Shown: positions 15,282-23,647, counted from the stretch's first letter. The stretch is DNA of 24,063 bases from an uncultured Saprospiraceae bacterium (GCA_937969485.1 CALBVQ010000109.1:1-24063); one strand, 5' to 3'. Program-made: numbers and translations. Notes: generated by a model from the letters alone, not told the origin.

Positions 15282-16562
15282 ATGAGAATATTTCTTTTTC
15301 TACTTTTCTTAATTCCATTTTCACTTACTGCCAGTGATGATCTACAAGCGCACATTAAAAAGCACTTTCCCGATGCAGTAATCACGAGCTCCGATAACAA
15401 ATACCACTACAATTATCAGTATGAGGTGATTATTCAGCAGTGGCTCGATCACGATGATCATACCAAAGGGAAATTCCCTCAACGCATCATACTGTCTCAC
15501 TACCGAAAAAGTGCACCTATGCTTATGGTCACAGAAGGATACAATGCTGGCCCAAGACATTACGAATTATCAGAAATATTAAAAAGTAACCAACTTATTG
15601 TAGAATATCGATTTTTCGGAAAGTCTAAGCCTGCCAATGTTGATTACAGCTACCTCAGTAATGAGCAAGCGATGAAAGATCTTCATAGAATCAACAAAGC
15701 GTTCAAAAAATTTTACAAGAAGGAATGGATCAGCACTGGAATTTCTAAAGGTGGTACAACATGCATGTATTACAAAGCCACATATCCACGAGATGTAAAA
15801 GTCGCAATACCATATGTTGCACCTTTACCGAATGCGCGAGAAGACAAACGAACAGATGCACTGATCTCTACGGTGGGAGAAAGCGAGTGCCGTGAAAAAC
15901 TGTTTGAATTTCAGAAACATGCGCTTTCTATTCAGGATAGTTTATTGGCTTTCGCCCAAAAAGATGCCAATGCAAACGAATTGACTTTCAAGCGAATTGA
16001 AGGAGTGGAAAAAGCGATCGAATATGCTATTCTAGAGTACACATTTTCATTCTGGCAAATGGGTCATGATTGCCGTGACATTCCAGAAGATCTCTCGGCT
16101 ACAGCTACCTATGAAAGCATCAAAAACATAGTGGGGATAGACTTTTACAGCGATGGGGTGATCGCATATTACGAACCATCTTTCTACCAATTCATGACCC
16201 AAAACGGTTATTATGGTTTCATGCATGATCATCTAGATGATAAGCTAAAACATGTAAAAGTGTATGACAATGCAATATTTGCTCCAAGAGGAGTAAACCT
16301 AGATTACGATCCTTCATATAATGTATGGGTAAATAAGAGACTGGATAAGAAAGGGAAGCGAATGATCTATATTCAGGGAGAAAATGATCCTTGGGCGGCA
16401 TTGACATATGTGCCAAAGAAGGATAAATTCGGTAAATTGATGGTAAAAGAAGGCGGATCTCACAGGACGAGAATTCGTGACTTCACAAAACAAGAACAAC
16501 GAACAATATATAATTTATTGGGAGAATGGCTGAAAACCGAAATTTATCCCCTTGAGGATTAA
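15282..16562 (+). CDS. Secreted S37-type (PS-10) serine peptidase
   Basis: This 426-residue protein has a signal peptide (about 1-17). The nucleophile elbow is STGISKGGTT with Ser155. Asp369 in GENDPW and His394 in GGSHRTRI complete a probable triad in an alpha/beta-hydrolase fold. TEGYNAG (84-90) and EYRFFGKSKP (108-117) match the S28/S37 tripeptidyl/prolyl aminopeptidase group, where Bacteroidota have many PS-10-like members. It probably removes N-terminal di- or tripeptides in the periplasm or outside the cell. It stands alone and is divergent from the GSCFA gene. Confidence 0.85.
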   Translation: MRIFLFLLFLIPFSLTASDDLQAHIKKHFPDAVITSSDNKYHYNYQYEVIIQQWLDHDDHTKGKFPQRIILSHYRKSAPMLMVTEGYNAGPRHYELSEILKSNQLIVEYRFFGKSKPANVDYSYLSNEQAMKDLHRINKAFKKFYKKEWISTGISKGGTTCMYYKATYPRDVKVAIPYVAPLPNAREDKRTDALISTVGESECREKLFEFQKHALSIQDSLLAFAQKDANANELTFKRIEGVEKAIEYAILEYTFSFWQMGHDCRDIPEDLSATATYESIKNIVGIDFYSDGVIAYYEPSFYQFMTQNGYYGFMHDHLDDKLKHVKVYDNAIFAPRGVNLDYDPSYNVWVNKRLDKKGKRMIYIQGENDPWAALTYVPKKDKFGKLMVKEGGSHRTRIRDFTKQEQRTIYNLLGEWLKTEIYPLED

Positions 16563-16689
16563 GGGATCTATTTCATTTTCCATACTCCTAAAAAACAGGA
16601 TCTATGAATTATGAACAGAGACCATCAAGCACTAACCTCCCGCCCCAAACCTTTGCATAAACAACTAATATTTAAACACTTAAAAATTT

Positions 16690-16721
16690 ATTGAAACTAT
16701 CTTCACTTTCAAATATGTTTA
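16690..16721 (+). promoter_or_regulatory. Promoter of the aromatic amino acid operon
   Basis: ATTG (16690-16693, continuing as TTGAAA) and TATGTTTA (16714-16721) are separated by 20 bases. The second box matches the Bacteroidota -7 consensus TAnnTTTG at all but the last base. Transcription would begin near 16728, giving a leader of about 22 bases before the leader peptide ATG. Confidence 0.5.
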
Positions 16722-16749
16722 TATATTGGTGCCACAAATTAGAATTTTT

Positions 16750-16812
16750 ATGACTTATTATCCATCTTTCTTTAGCTTCTTTTATTTCTGGACTAGCTTT
16801 ATTGATGGGTGA
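16750..16812 (+). CDS. Phe/Tyr-rich leader peptide of the aromatic operon
   Basis: The 20-residue ORF MTYYPSFFSFFYFWTSFIDG carries six Phe, three Tyr and one Trp and ends with TGA at 16810-16812. It precedes prephenate dehydratase and prephenate dehydrogenase genes, as expected for ribosome-mediated attenuation that senses charged tRNA-Phe and tRNA-Tyr. Its last three sense codons (ATT GAT GGG) are also the antiterminator arm. Confidence 0.88.
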   Translation: MTYYPSFFSFFYFWTSFIDG

Positions 16813-16848
16813 TATACTTTATAATAAAAAATATAAAAGCCTATCAAT
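16801..16848 (+). promoter_or_regulatory. Antiterminator of the aromatic operon
   Basis: ATTGATGGG (16801-16809, the last leader codons) pairs with CCTATCAAT (16840-16848) over nine base pairs with one G-U. An inner helix TTTATA (16818-16823) with TATAAA (16832-16837) adds to it. The leader segment is a direct copy of the terminator 3' arm (ATTGATGGG at 16853-16861), so the two arms compete for the same partner. Confidence 0.75.
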
Positions 16849-16869
16849 ACTTATTGATGGGCTTTTTTT
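16837..16869 (+). terminator. Attenuator terminator of the aromatic operon
   Basis: AGCCTATCAAT (16838-16848) and ATTGATGGGCT (16853-16863) form an 11-bp stem with one G-U pair and the loop ACTT. A T-run to 16869 follows. It ends directly at the first possible ATG of pheA. Confidence 0.95.
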
Positions 16870-17730
16870 ATGCCTATGAGTACAACTAACAAAAAGATTA
16901 TCATTCAAGGAGTCAAAGGCTCATTCCATGACATCGCTATGCGTCATTTCTATGGAGAAGGAGCAAAGGTAGATTTTGTGGTAGCAGATAGCTTTCCTGA
17001 ATTATTCGAAGATTACCAGAATGATCATACGATCGATCATGCAATTATGGCGATAGAGAATACGATTGCTGGCAGCATAATGTATAACTACACTTTGCTT
17101 AAACAACACAACTTCCATATTTCAGGAGAATTGTTTCTTCGCATCAAACACAATCTTATGGCGTTGCCAGGGACAAAACTTGAAGATGTAACTGAAGTAC
17201 ATTCTCACCCAATGGCACTTGCGCAATGTAAAACATTCCTCAACAAGCATCGAAACTGGCAAAAGATAGAACGGGAAGATACCGCACTATGTGCTGCGGA
17301 AATTGCTTTGCGTCGAAAGAAAGGGTTTGCGGCTATTGCCAGTGAATTAGCTGCCCAAGAATATGGGCTCGACATAATTGAGGGTGGCATAGAAACAAAC
17401 AAGCAAAATTTTACGAGATTCCTTATCCTTTCTAGGGAAAAGCAAGTTGTTCCAAAAAATCAAGGCCGAGAGAAAGTATCAGTTTGCTTTAGCCTTAAGC
17501 ACACGACAGGTTCATTGAGTGAGCTATTAGCTATGTTAGCTCGTCGATCTTGCAATCTTACGAAAATACAGTCGGCGCCAATAGTTGGTAAAGAATTTCA
17601 ATACTTCTTTTTTGTTGACTTTATCCTTGAGAAGAATTCATACAAATCAATCATGGAAGAACTCAGAGCAGAAGTAGAGAGCTTACAAATATTGGGTCAT
17701 TACAATGAAGGATCATTTTATGAAAGTTAA
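16870..17730 (+). CDS. pheA: Prephenate dehydratase with ACT domain
   Basis: The enzyme converts prephenate to phenylpyruvate, the committed step to phenylalanine. Residues 10-190 are the catalytic domain: QGVKGSFHDIA (13-23), AIENTIAGS (61-69), HSHPMALAQC (111-120), and the NFTRF motif (180-184) with its catalytic Thr-Arg. Residues 201-280 form an ACT domain (TTGSLSELLAML, then TKIQSAPIVG), the usual site of Phe feedback. There is no fused chorismate mutase; that activity is on the protein at 19760. The ATG at 16870 abuts the attenuator T-run. The in-frame ATG at 16876 (two residues shorter) is an equally good start. Confidence 0.93.
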   Translation: MPMSTTNKKIIIQGVKGSFHDIAMRHFYGEGAKVDFVVADSFPELFEDYQNDHTIDHAIMAIENTIAGSIMYNYTLLKQHNFHISGELFLRIKHNLMALPGTKLEDVTEVHSHPMALAQCKTFLNKHRNWQKIEREDTALCAAEIALRRKKGFAAIASELAAQEYGLDIIEGGIETNKQNFTRFLILSREKQVVPKNQGREKVSVCFSLKHTTGSLSELLAMLARRSCNLTKIQSAPIVGKEFQYFFFVDFILEKNSYKSIMEELRAEVESLQILGHYNEGSFYES

Positions 17731-18886
17731 TATAGCTAATCGATTACAACAAGTTGAGGAATACTATTTTTCAACTAAATTGAAAGAAATCGCAGCCTTG
17801 CAAGCGAAAGGAGAGAATATTGTCAACCTAGGAATTGGGAAACCGGATCTTGCCCCGCCTGCGCTAATAATTGATGCATTGAAGCAAGAGTCGATGAAAC
17901 CTGATGCTCACGGCTACCAGTCTTACAAGGGAATTCCTGAGTTTCGACAAGCGATAGCAAACTTTTATGATGCTCAGTTTCAGGTACAAATTGATCCTCA
18001 AACTGAAATTTTACCGTTAATGGGAAGCAAAGAAGGCATCATGCATCTCAGCATGGCTTTTCTCAATCCTGGTGATGAAGTTCTGGTACCAAACCCAGGT
18101 TATCCTAGTTATGCCGGTGCTACAAAATTGACTGGTGCAAACATAAAATACTATGATCTAGTAGAAGAAAATGATTATCAGATCAACATAGGGCAACTTA
18201 ATGAGTTAAGCAGCGAACGGACTAAAATCATATGGGTTAACTATCCACATATGCCTACTGGTGCGCTTGCAGACCGAGAAAAGCTCCAAGAACTTATCTT
18301 TTGGGCGAAAGCCCGCAATATAATAGTTGCTTCAGACTCACCCTACGCTTTCATACTCAATGAGAAGCCCGCAAGTATCTTATCCCTGGAAGGTGCCAGT
18401 GAATGCTGTATCGAGCTAAATTCGCTAAGTAAAAGTCATGGAATGAGTGGCTGGAGAGTAGGAATGGCAGTGGGAAGACAGGAAATTATCAATGCGATGT
18501 TACGATTCAAATCCAATATGGATTCAGGTATGTTTCGACCAATTCAAGTAGCTGCAATTACTGCGATGGGAATAGACAATACGTGGTACGAGAGGACCAA
18601 TAGGATATATAGAGAGCGGAGGGAATTACTATGGGCAATGTTGGGAAAAATCAATTTTACCTTCGATACGAAATCGGCGGGATTATTTGTGTGGGCTAGG
18701 ATTAGTGAGAAGTTTCAAAGTGGAGAAGAAGCGAGTGATTTCCTATTAGCCCGATGTAAGGTTTTTGCGCCTCCGGGCATGATTTTTGGAAGTAATGGAG
18801 AAAAGTATGTTAGGTTTTCGCTGTGCCAACCGAAGGAAGTGATCGATGAGGCATGCAGAAGAATCATAACTGTAATAAATTATTGA
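17720..18886 (+). CDS. Class I/II PLP aminotransferase of the Phe/Tyr operon
   Basis: The fold type I aminotransferase has NLGIGKPDLAPP near the start, NPGYPSYAG, the NYPHMPTGA segment, ASDSPYAF, and the Schiff-base lysine in SLSKSHGMSGWRVG (Lys238 from this start). I chose the ATG at 17720 (388 residues), overlapping the pheA stop by 11 bases. An upstream ATG at 17705 lies deeper inside pheA. Its place between prephenate dehydratase and prephenate dehydrogenase suggests it transaminates phenylpyruvate and 4-hydroxyphenylpyruvate, or possibly prephenate. Sequence alone does not separate it from related aspartate or LL-DAP-type aminotransferases. Confidence 0.88.
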   Translation: MKVNIANRLQQVEEYYFSTKLKEIAALQAKGENIVNLGIGKPDLAPPALIIDALKQESMKPDAHGYQSYKGIPEFRQAIANFYDAQFQVQIDPQTEILPLMGSKEGIMHLSMAFLNPGDEVLVPNPGYPSYAGATKLTGANIKYYDLVEENDYQINIGQLNELSSERTKIIWVNYPHMPTGALADREKLQELIFWAKARNIIVASDSPYAFILNEKPASILSLEGASECCIELNSLSKSHGMSGWRVGMAVGRQEIINAMLRFKSNMDSGMFRPIQVAAITAMGIDNTWYERTNRIYRERRELLWAMLGKINFTFDTKSAGLFVWARISEKFQSGEEASDFLLARCKVFAPPGMIFGSNGEKYVRFSLCQPKEVIDEACRRIITVINY

Positions 18887-19746
18887 TGATACGAAGAAGA
18901 AAGATAGCGATTGTAGGACTTGGGTTGATAGGAGGCTCATTGGGCAAAAGCCTAGGAAATCTTCATTATACAGGCAAGATCATAGGTGTTGATGCCAATC
19001 AAAACCATTGTGATAAAGCGATCGAGCTCGGTATTGTTGAAGAATGTATGAATTTAGAGGATGCCGTTAATGCTGTTGACGTGATTGTATTAGCAACACC
19101 TGTGAATTCCATTGTAAAAATACTTCCAATTATTCTCGACAAAGTTGAGGACCAAGTGGTCTTCGACGTAGGAAGTACAAAGAAAGAGATCATTGATTCA
19201 GTGGCTAGTCATCCAAAAAGGGGAAGATTCGTAGCTTGTCATCCAATGAGTGGTACAGAGTTTAGTGGACCAGAAGCGGCCATTGAAGGATTATTCAAGG
19301 ACAGTTATAATGTCATCTGCAATAGTGATGATAGCGATCTTGATGCATTAACGATTGTAAAGTCTCTATGCGAGGATTTAGGTATGAAATTACTTTATCA
19401 GGATGCAGAAGCGCACGACACGCATGTGGCTTATGTCAGTCATATCTCGCATATCAGCGCATTTGCACTTGCCTTAACGGTGCTTAATAAAGAACAAAGT
19501 GAGCAACAAATATTTCAGTTGGCAAGTGGAGGATTCGAATCAAGCGTCAGACTAGCTAAAAGTAATCCACAGACGTGGGCGCCTATATTCGCTCAGAACA
19601 GAGACGCAGTGCTTGATGTATTAGATGAACACATTACTGTTCTCTCACAATTTCGGACGTTGATCATAAAGAAGGATTGGGAAGTATTTGGTGAAATGAT
19701 GGGTAAAGCCAATGAAATAAAACGCATACTAAATAACGATAATTAG
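18886..19746 (+). CDS. tyrA: Prephenate dehydrogenase
   Basis: The enzyme oxidatively decarboxylates prephenate to 4-hydroxyphenylpyruvate for tyrosine. The Rossmann motif is AIVGLGLIGGSLG near the N-terminus, followed by VIVLATPV, DVGSTKKEI, ACHPMSGTEFSGPEAA (substrate loop), and HDTHVAYVSHISHISAFAL, the paired His-rich helix of the family. The 286-residue form starts at the ATG at 18886, which overlaps the preceding stop in TGATG, a translational-coupling arrangement. A longer start at 18853 would run inside the aminotransferase gene. No fused ACT or mutase domain is present. Confidence 0.93.
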   Translation: MIRRRKIAIVGLGLIGGSLGKSLGNLHYTGKIIGVDANQNHCDKAIELGIVEECMNLEDAVNAVDVIVLATPVNSIVKILPIILDKVEDQVVFDVGSTKKEIIDSVASHPKRGRFVACHPMSGTEFSGPEAAIEGLFKDSYNVICNSDDSDLDALTIVKSLCEDLGMKLLYQDAEAHDTHVAYVSHISHISAFALALTVLNKEQSEQQIFQLASGGFESSVRLAKSNPQTWAPIFAQNRDAVLDVLDEHITVLSQFRTLIIKKDWEVFGEMMGKANEIKRILNNDN

Positions 19747-19759
19747 CAAATCACAAATA

Positions 19760-20818
19760 ATGGAAATTAAGAAATTATACAACAAGAGACCGGTAGTAAT
19801 CGCTGGGCCATGTAGTGCAGAGACAGAAGAACAAGTCCTCGCTATTGCGCATCAATTGAAAGATCAGGACATTGATCTTTTCAGGGCAGGTATATGGAAA
19901 CCAAGAACTAGACCGAATAGCTTCGAAGGGGTAGGTTCGGTTGGTTTGAAATGGTTAAGGCGAGTCAAAGAAGAAACAGGCTTGAAGACTACGACTGAAG
20001 TGGCAAATAAAACACATGTTGAAGAAGCACTTTATCATGGGATTGACACGCTTTGGATTGGCGCAAGGACAACGGTGAATCCGTTCAGCGTTCAAGAAAT
20101 AGCTGACGCCTTACAAGGTGTCGATATCCCTGTGATGGTAAAAAACCCTATCAATCCGGATCTTGGATTGTGGATCGGTGGAATAGAGCGAATCATGAAA
20201 GCTGGAATAACGCAGATTGCAGCAATTCACAGAGGTTTCGCTAGCTATGGGGAAAAGTACTACCGTAACAAGCCAATGTGGCAAATTCCAATCGAATTAA
20301 CAAGACAATTTCCAGAGTTAAGCATCATCTGCGACAATAGCCATATTTGTGGTCGAAGGGATATCTTGGGAGATGTTGCTCAGCAAGCGATGGATCTGAA
20401 TTATGATGGGATTATGACTGAAGTTCATACCAATCCCGATGAAGCATGGTCTGATGCTGCTCAGCAAATTACACCGAAAATATTTGGCGAGCTAGTTAAA
20501 AGCCTGAATCTTCGAAGCGGTGATGCCAGCAAGGTGCTAGCCCAAGCTGAACTTGATGGAGTCCGTGCTGAGATCGATATTTTGGACAGTCAAATTCTCA
20601 AAATTCTTGAAGAAAGAATGAAACTGGTTGATCAAATTGGTCAATACAAGAAATCCAATAATATTCCTATTCTTCAGGCTGCAAGATGGAACGAAATCCT
20701 AGACAAATCGATACAGAAAGGTGCAAAAAAGGGATTAAGTGAGGAATTTGTCGGTTCACTTTTCCGAGCGGTGCATCAAGAGAGCATCAATCATCAGCAG
20801 AAAATCATGAATAAGTAA
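19760..20818 (+). CDS. DAHP synthase fused to C-terminal chorismate mutase (AroQ)
   Basis: The N-terminal domain (about 1-250) is a type I-beta DAHP synthase, joining PEP and erythrose 4-phosphate at the entry of the shikimate pathway: AGPCSAE (15-21), GIWKPRTRPNSFEG, TTTEVA, WIGARTTVNPF, VMVKNPINPD, and CDNSHICGRRD. The C-terminal domain (about 262-345) is an AroQ chorismate mutase: LDGVRAEIDILDSQILKILEERM, then IGQYKKSNNIP and the end helix. This order is known in other Bacteroidota, where prephenate or the mutase domain controls the synthase. It starts 13 bases after tyrA and closes the operon, so entry and exit of the pathway are under one attenuator. Confidence 0.95.
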   Translation: MEIKKLYNKRPVVIAGPCSAETEEQVLAIAHQLKDQDIDLFRAGIWKPRTRPNSFEGVGSVGLKWLRRVKEETGLKTTTEVANKTHVEEALYHGIDTLWIGARTTVNPFSVQEIADALQGVDIPVMVKNPINPDLGLWIGGIERIMKAGITQIAAIHRGFASYGEKYYRNKPMWQIPIELTRQFPELSIICDNSHICGRRDILGDVAQQAMDLNYDGIMTEVHTNPDEAWSDAAQQITPKIFGELVKSLNLRSGDASKVLAQAELDGVRAEIDILDSQILKILEERMKLVDQIGQYKKSNNIPILQAARWNEILDKSIQKGAKKGLSEEFVGSLFRAVHQESINHQQKIMNK

Positions 20819-20923
20819 TCTTTTGTTCCAGGTCTGTTACGGAAATAGATTGACATGGCTAGAACAAAAACATCTATGTTTGCAAGTGTCACTTACTAAC
20901 ACTAAATTTGGCTATCATAATTT

Positions 20924-20978
20924 AACCCGAATTATGCATTAGGTTTTTGCTATGAAAGCTTAATGTATATTTCGGGTT
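20924..20978 (+). repeat. Minimal 55-bp family B element
   Basis: AACCCGAATTATGCATTAGG at the left and a right end whose reverse complement is AACCCGAAATATACATTAAG flank only about 15 bases. The whole unit can fold into one imperfect hairpin. It lies between the aromatic operon and the RDD gene, with no other terminator visible, so it may have been taken over as one; it has no T-run. Confidence 0.85.
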
Positions 20979-21005
20979 CAACAAACATAGAAACCTCCAT
21001 TGGCC

Positions 21006-21476
21006 ATGACGGTAAAAAAACTTTACATAGCAGATCTTCACTTGCGACTCCTAGCTGGGTTTCTAGACCTATTAATCTTACAATTTTTAGCTTACGTCTT
21101 GTACAAGGTACTTGATTTCTGTGCGAAAGCGGGTGAATACGAATATCTTACAACTAGAAATGACAACTGGTACTTCGGAGTAGCTTTTATTTTGTGTTTT
21201 ATACTAACGGTCTTCATGTACTTCTCCATACAACATGCAGGTTTTTCACAAGCATCAGTTGGAAAAAGACTGGTAGGATTAGAAGTGGTAGATAAAGAGG
21301 GTCAACCAATTTCTAGAAAACAAGCAAACATTAGAGCTCTCGGAAAAGTACTTAGCTATTTATTCTTCTTCATTTCAGGCCCGCTTATCATTTTCAGTTC
21401 ACAAGCTAGGAGTCTAGGTGATCGTATGGCTAATACATTCGTAGTTATCAAAGCGAGTAAAAATGTAGAGCTATGA
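21006..21476 (+). CDS. RDD-family membrane protein
   Basis: This 156-residue protein opens with LHLRLLAGFLDLLIL, the Arg-Asp-containing first helix that names the family. It has about three membrane segments (residues 14-35, 52-75 and 108-128) and the later RDD-family signature SVGKRLVGLEVV before the third, and ends SLGDRMANTFVV. I chose the ATG at 21006; a TTG at 21000 is possible. The function of the family is unclear (some members affect ion or sodium tolerance). The repeat hairpin at 20924 separates it from the aromatic operon. Confidence 0.88.
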   Translation: MTVKKLYIADLHLRLLAGFLDLLILQFLAYVLYKVLDFCAKAGEYEYLTTRNDNWYFGVAFILCFILTVFMYFSIQHAGFSQASVGKRLVGLEVVDKEGQPISRKQANIRALGKVLSYLFFFISGPLIIFSSQARSLGDRMANTFVVIKASKNVEL

Positions 21477-21583
21477 CTTATACCAAGAAACCCTAAAACT
21501 CTCAATGAAGGCTAGGTTACTTGACTTGAAGCTCGAAAACCCAATGCAAATTTCGGATTGATGTAGGTAAGGATACCTTATAA

Positions 21584-21760
21584 ATGTTCGAAGATCTAGA
21601 AAAGTTAGTAACTTATTTAAATGAAAGTCATAGATATGTGCTTTCATTAGACCCAAAGTTATTAAGCACAGTTCTTTATGATTTCCATTTCAACTACAAA
21701 GACATCAAATTCAAACGGAGAAGTCCTTGCTGGACAAATTGTCGAATCGACCTACAATGA
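21584..21760 (+). CDS. Small or broken ORF overlapping the next gene
   Basis: This 58-codon ORF starts at ATG 21584 (MFEDLEKLVTYLNESHRYVL) and has plausible protein-like composition up to about FNYKDIKFKRR. It then overlaps the gene at 21678 in another frame for 83 bases. It could be an independent small gene, or the original N-terminus of the 21678 gene separated by a frameshift. No homology was recognised. Confidence 0.3.
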   Translation: MFEDLEKLVTYLNESHRYVLSLDPKLLSTVLYDFHFNYKDIKFKRRSPCWTNCRIDLQ

Positions 21761-22427
21761 TGAGTCTCTAATAATTCTAGAAATTACCAAGAGTTTAAGT
21801 GGAGAGGAAGCCAGCATAACCACTTACGAATACAGTAAGAACAACCTTCTTATCAAAGAAGAAACTACTCACGAAGGCATTCTTATCATGAAGAGAACCT
21901 TCGAATATAGCGCATTGGAAGAGTTGGTTAGTGAAAAACTTTTTGATGACTCAAAAAAAATGATTTACCAGATCGAACGACGTGGGAACAAGATAGTTGA
22001 GAACGAGTATGATCACTATTCTAAACCAACACTCAAATTGACGAAGCATTTAGACCTGCAAGATAGGGTGATCAAAGAAATCGATTACTTAGGAAATGTG
22101 ACTGAATACCAATACCAGGGTAACAACTTAGTCAATTGTAAAATGTATGAATCTGGAATACTTGTACTGAACGAAGATTACTTTTTTGACGAGCATGACA
22201 ATGAAATAAAAAGCGTGGGGGTTGAACTTGATATCCAAGAAGAAATCACTGTAATAAAAGAGTACAATGAGCAGCACAAGCTCGTAAAAGAGGAGCACTT
22301 ACTAAATGGCTTACCTGTCTTCGAAAAAATTATCCAATACAACGAAAAGAATCAACTTATAAAATCCACTTCCACTGACAAGCAAGATGGCATGTCAGAT
22401 GTATTAACAGTAACTTATCAAGAATAA
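21678..22427 (+). CDS. Uncharacterised protein with YD/RHS-like beta-hairpin repeats
   Basis: This 249-residue protein has about seven to nine irregular repeats of the type Y-x-x-x-N-x-L-I/V-K-E followed by a second strand (for example YEYSKNNLLIKEETT, YLGNVTEYQYQGNNLVN, YNEQHKLVKEEHL, YNEKNQLIKST). This resembles YD/RHS-type or YwqK-like beta-hairpin repeats. It has no signal peptide and no toxin-like C-terminus or RHS core-closing motif. It is acidic overall. The first 25 residues overlap the ORF at 21584 in another frame, so the true start may differ. It converges with the oxidoreductase gene, with seven bases between the stops. Function unknown. Confidence 0.65.
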   Translation: MISISTTKTSNSNGEVLAGQIVESTYNDESLIILEITKSLSGEEASITTYEYSKNNLLIKEETTHEGILIMKRTFEYSALEELVSEKLFDDSKKMIYQIERRGNKIVENEYDHYSKPTLKLTKHLDLQDRVIKEIDYLGNVTEYQYQGNNLVNCKMYESGILVLNEDYFFDEHDNEIKSVGVELDIQEEITVIKEYNEQHKLVKEEHLLNGLPVFEKIIQYNEKNQLIKSTSTDKQDGMSDVLTVTYQE

Positions 22428-22434
22428 GCCAACC

Positions 22435-23586
22435 TTACATTTCAACCCACTTAACATCATTACTATTCCCACTTTCTACAACCTTATCGATAAAGTGCAT
22501 TCCTCTAATTCCATCATCAACTGACGGAAAATCGGCATATACTTCTTCGACCTCTTCTCCCGCCAATCTAGCTTGGATGCACTTTGCTACATTCCTATAA
22601 ATATTCGCAAATGCCTCAAGATAACCTTCGGGGTGTCCAGCTGGAATCCGTGCATGGGCATTGGCTTCAGGATATAATTCACCTACCCCTGTTCGATACA
22701 TTTGAGTTGGTTTGTCGAGCCACTTTACCAGAAGAGTATTGGGTTCCATTTGCGCCCATTCGAGGCCCCCTTTCTCTCCGTAAATTCTGATACGCAATGC
22801 ATTTTCCTCTCCAGCGCTGATCTGACTTGCGTATAAAACGCCACGCGCACCATTATTAAATCTGAGTAAAATACTACCATCGTCGTCAAGTAACCTTCCG
22901 TCGATGTGGATGTGCAAGTCTGCACAAATAGCACTAATTTGCAATCCACTAATATACTCCGCCAAATTTTCTGCATGAGTTCCTATATCTCCCATCGCAC
23001 CAGCTTTCCCTGATCGTTTGGGGTCCGTTCGCCAAGCGGCTTGTTTCTGTTCTTCGGCTTCCAACTTAGTCGACAACCAACCTTGCGGATATTCAACAAC
23101 AATCCTTCTCACAGCGCCAATTTCATTATTTCGTATCATCATCCGAGCCTGCTTCACCATGGGATATCCAGTGTAATTATGCGTCAACGCAAAAATCAAG
23201 CCCGTAGATTCTACCAATCTTTTAAGCTCCAAAGCTTCTTCCATATCGAAACACAAGGGCTTATCACAAACCACATGAAATCCACTTTCTAAAGCCATTT
23301 TCGCAGGTGGAAAATGCATATGATTAGGAGTCACGATCGCTACAAAATCCATTCGTTCGCCTTCCGGTAATTCCGACTCTGTTTCAATCATAACTTTATA
23401 TGAAGGATAGCATCGATCTTCTGGCAAGTAAAAGTCTTTCCCGCTTTCGATTGATCGCGCGGGATTGCTAGAAAATGCACCGCACACTAATTCGATCTGA
23501 CCGTCCAGAGCTGCCGCCATTCTGTGTACTGCGCCGATGAACGCTCCACGACCTCCGCCAACCATTCCCATTCTTATTTTTCTCAT
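22435..23586 (-). CDS. Gfo/Idh/MocA-family oxidoreductase
   Basis: This 383-residue NAD(P)-dependent sugar or cyclitol dehydrogenase-like protein has a nucleotide-binding start MVGGGRGAFIGAVHR, then VAIVTPNHMHFPPAKMAL, the active-site loop CDKPLC (the EKP-type lysine), THNYTGYP, and the catalytic segment AGAMGDIGTHAENLAEY with its His. The 'G..GA.IG.VHR' opening is shared with myo-inositol or N-acetyl-amino-sugar related members, but the substrate cannot be assigned. There is no signal peptide. It is a single-gene unit; convergence with the YD-repeat gene gives no functional clue. Confidence 0.9.
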   Translation of the reverse strand: MRKIRMGMVGGGRGAFIGAVHRMAAALDGQIELVCGAFSSNPARSIESGKDFYLPEDRCYPSYKVMIETESELPEGERMDFVAIVTPNHMHFPPAKMALESGFHVVCDKPLCFDMEEALELKRLVESTGLIFALTHNYTGYPMVKQARMMIRNNEIGAVRRIVVEYPQGWLSTKLEAEEQKQAAWRTDPKRSGKAGAMGDIGTHAENLAEYISGLQISAICADLHIHIDGRLLDDDGSILLRFNNGARGVLYASQISAGEENALRIRIYGEKGGLEWAQMEPNTLLVKWLDKPTQMYRTGVGELYPEANAHARIPAGHPEGYLEAFANIYRNVAKCIQARLAGEEVEEVYADFPSVDDGIRGMHFIDKVVESGNSNDVKWVEM

Positions 23587-23647
23587 CTGGATTTTGTTTT
23601 GGCGAAGATAAGAGGTTTCCGTGTTTTAGAGTAATGAGAATTAAGGT

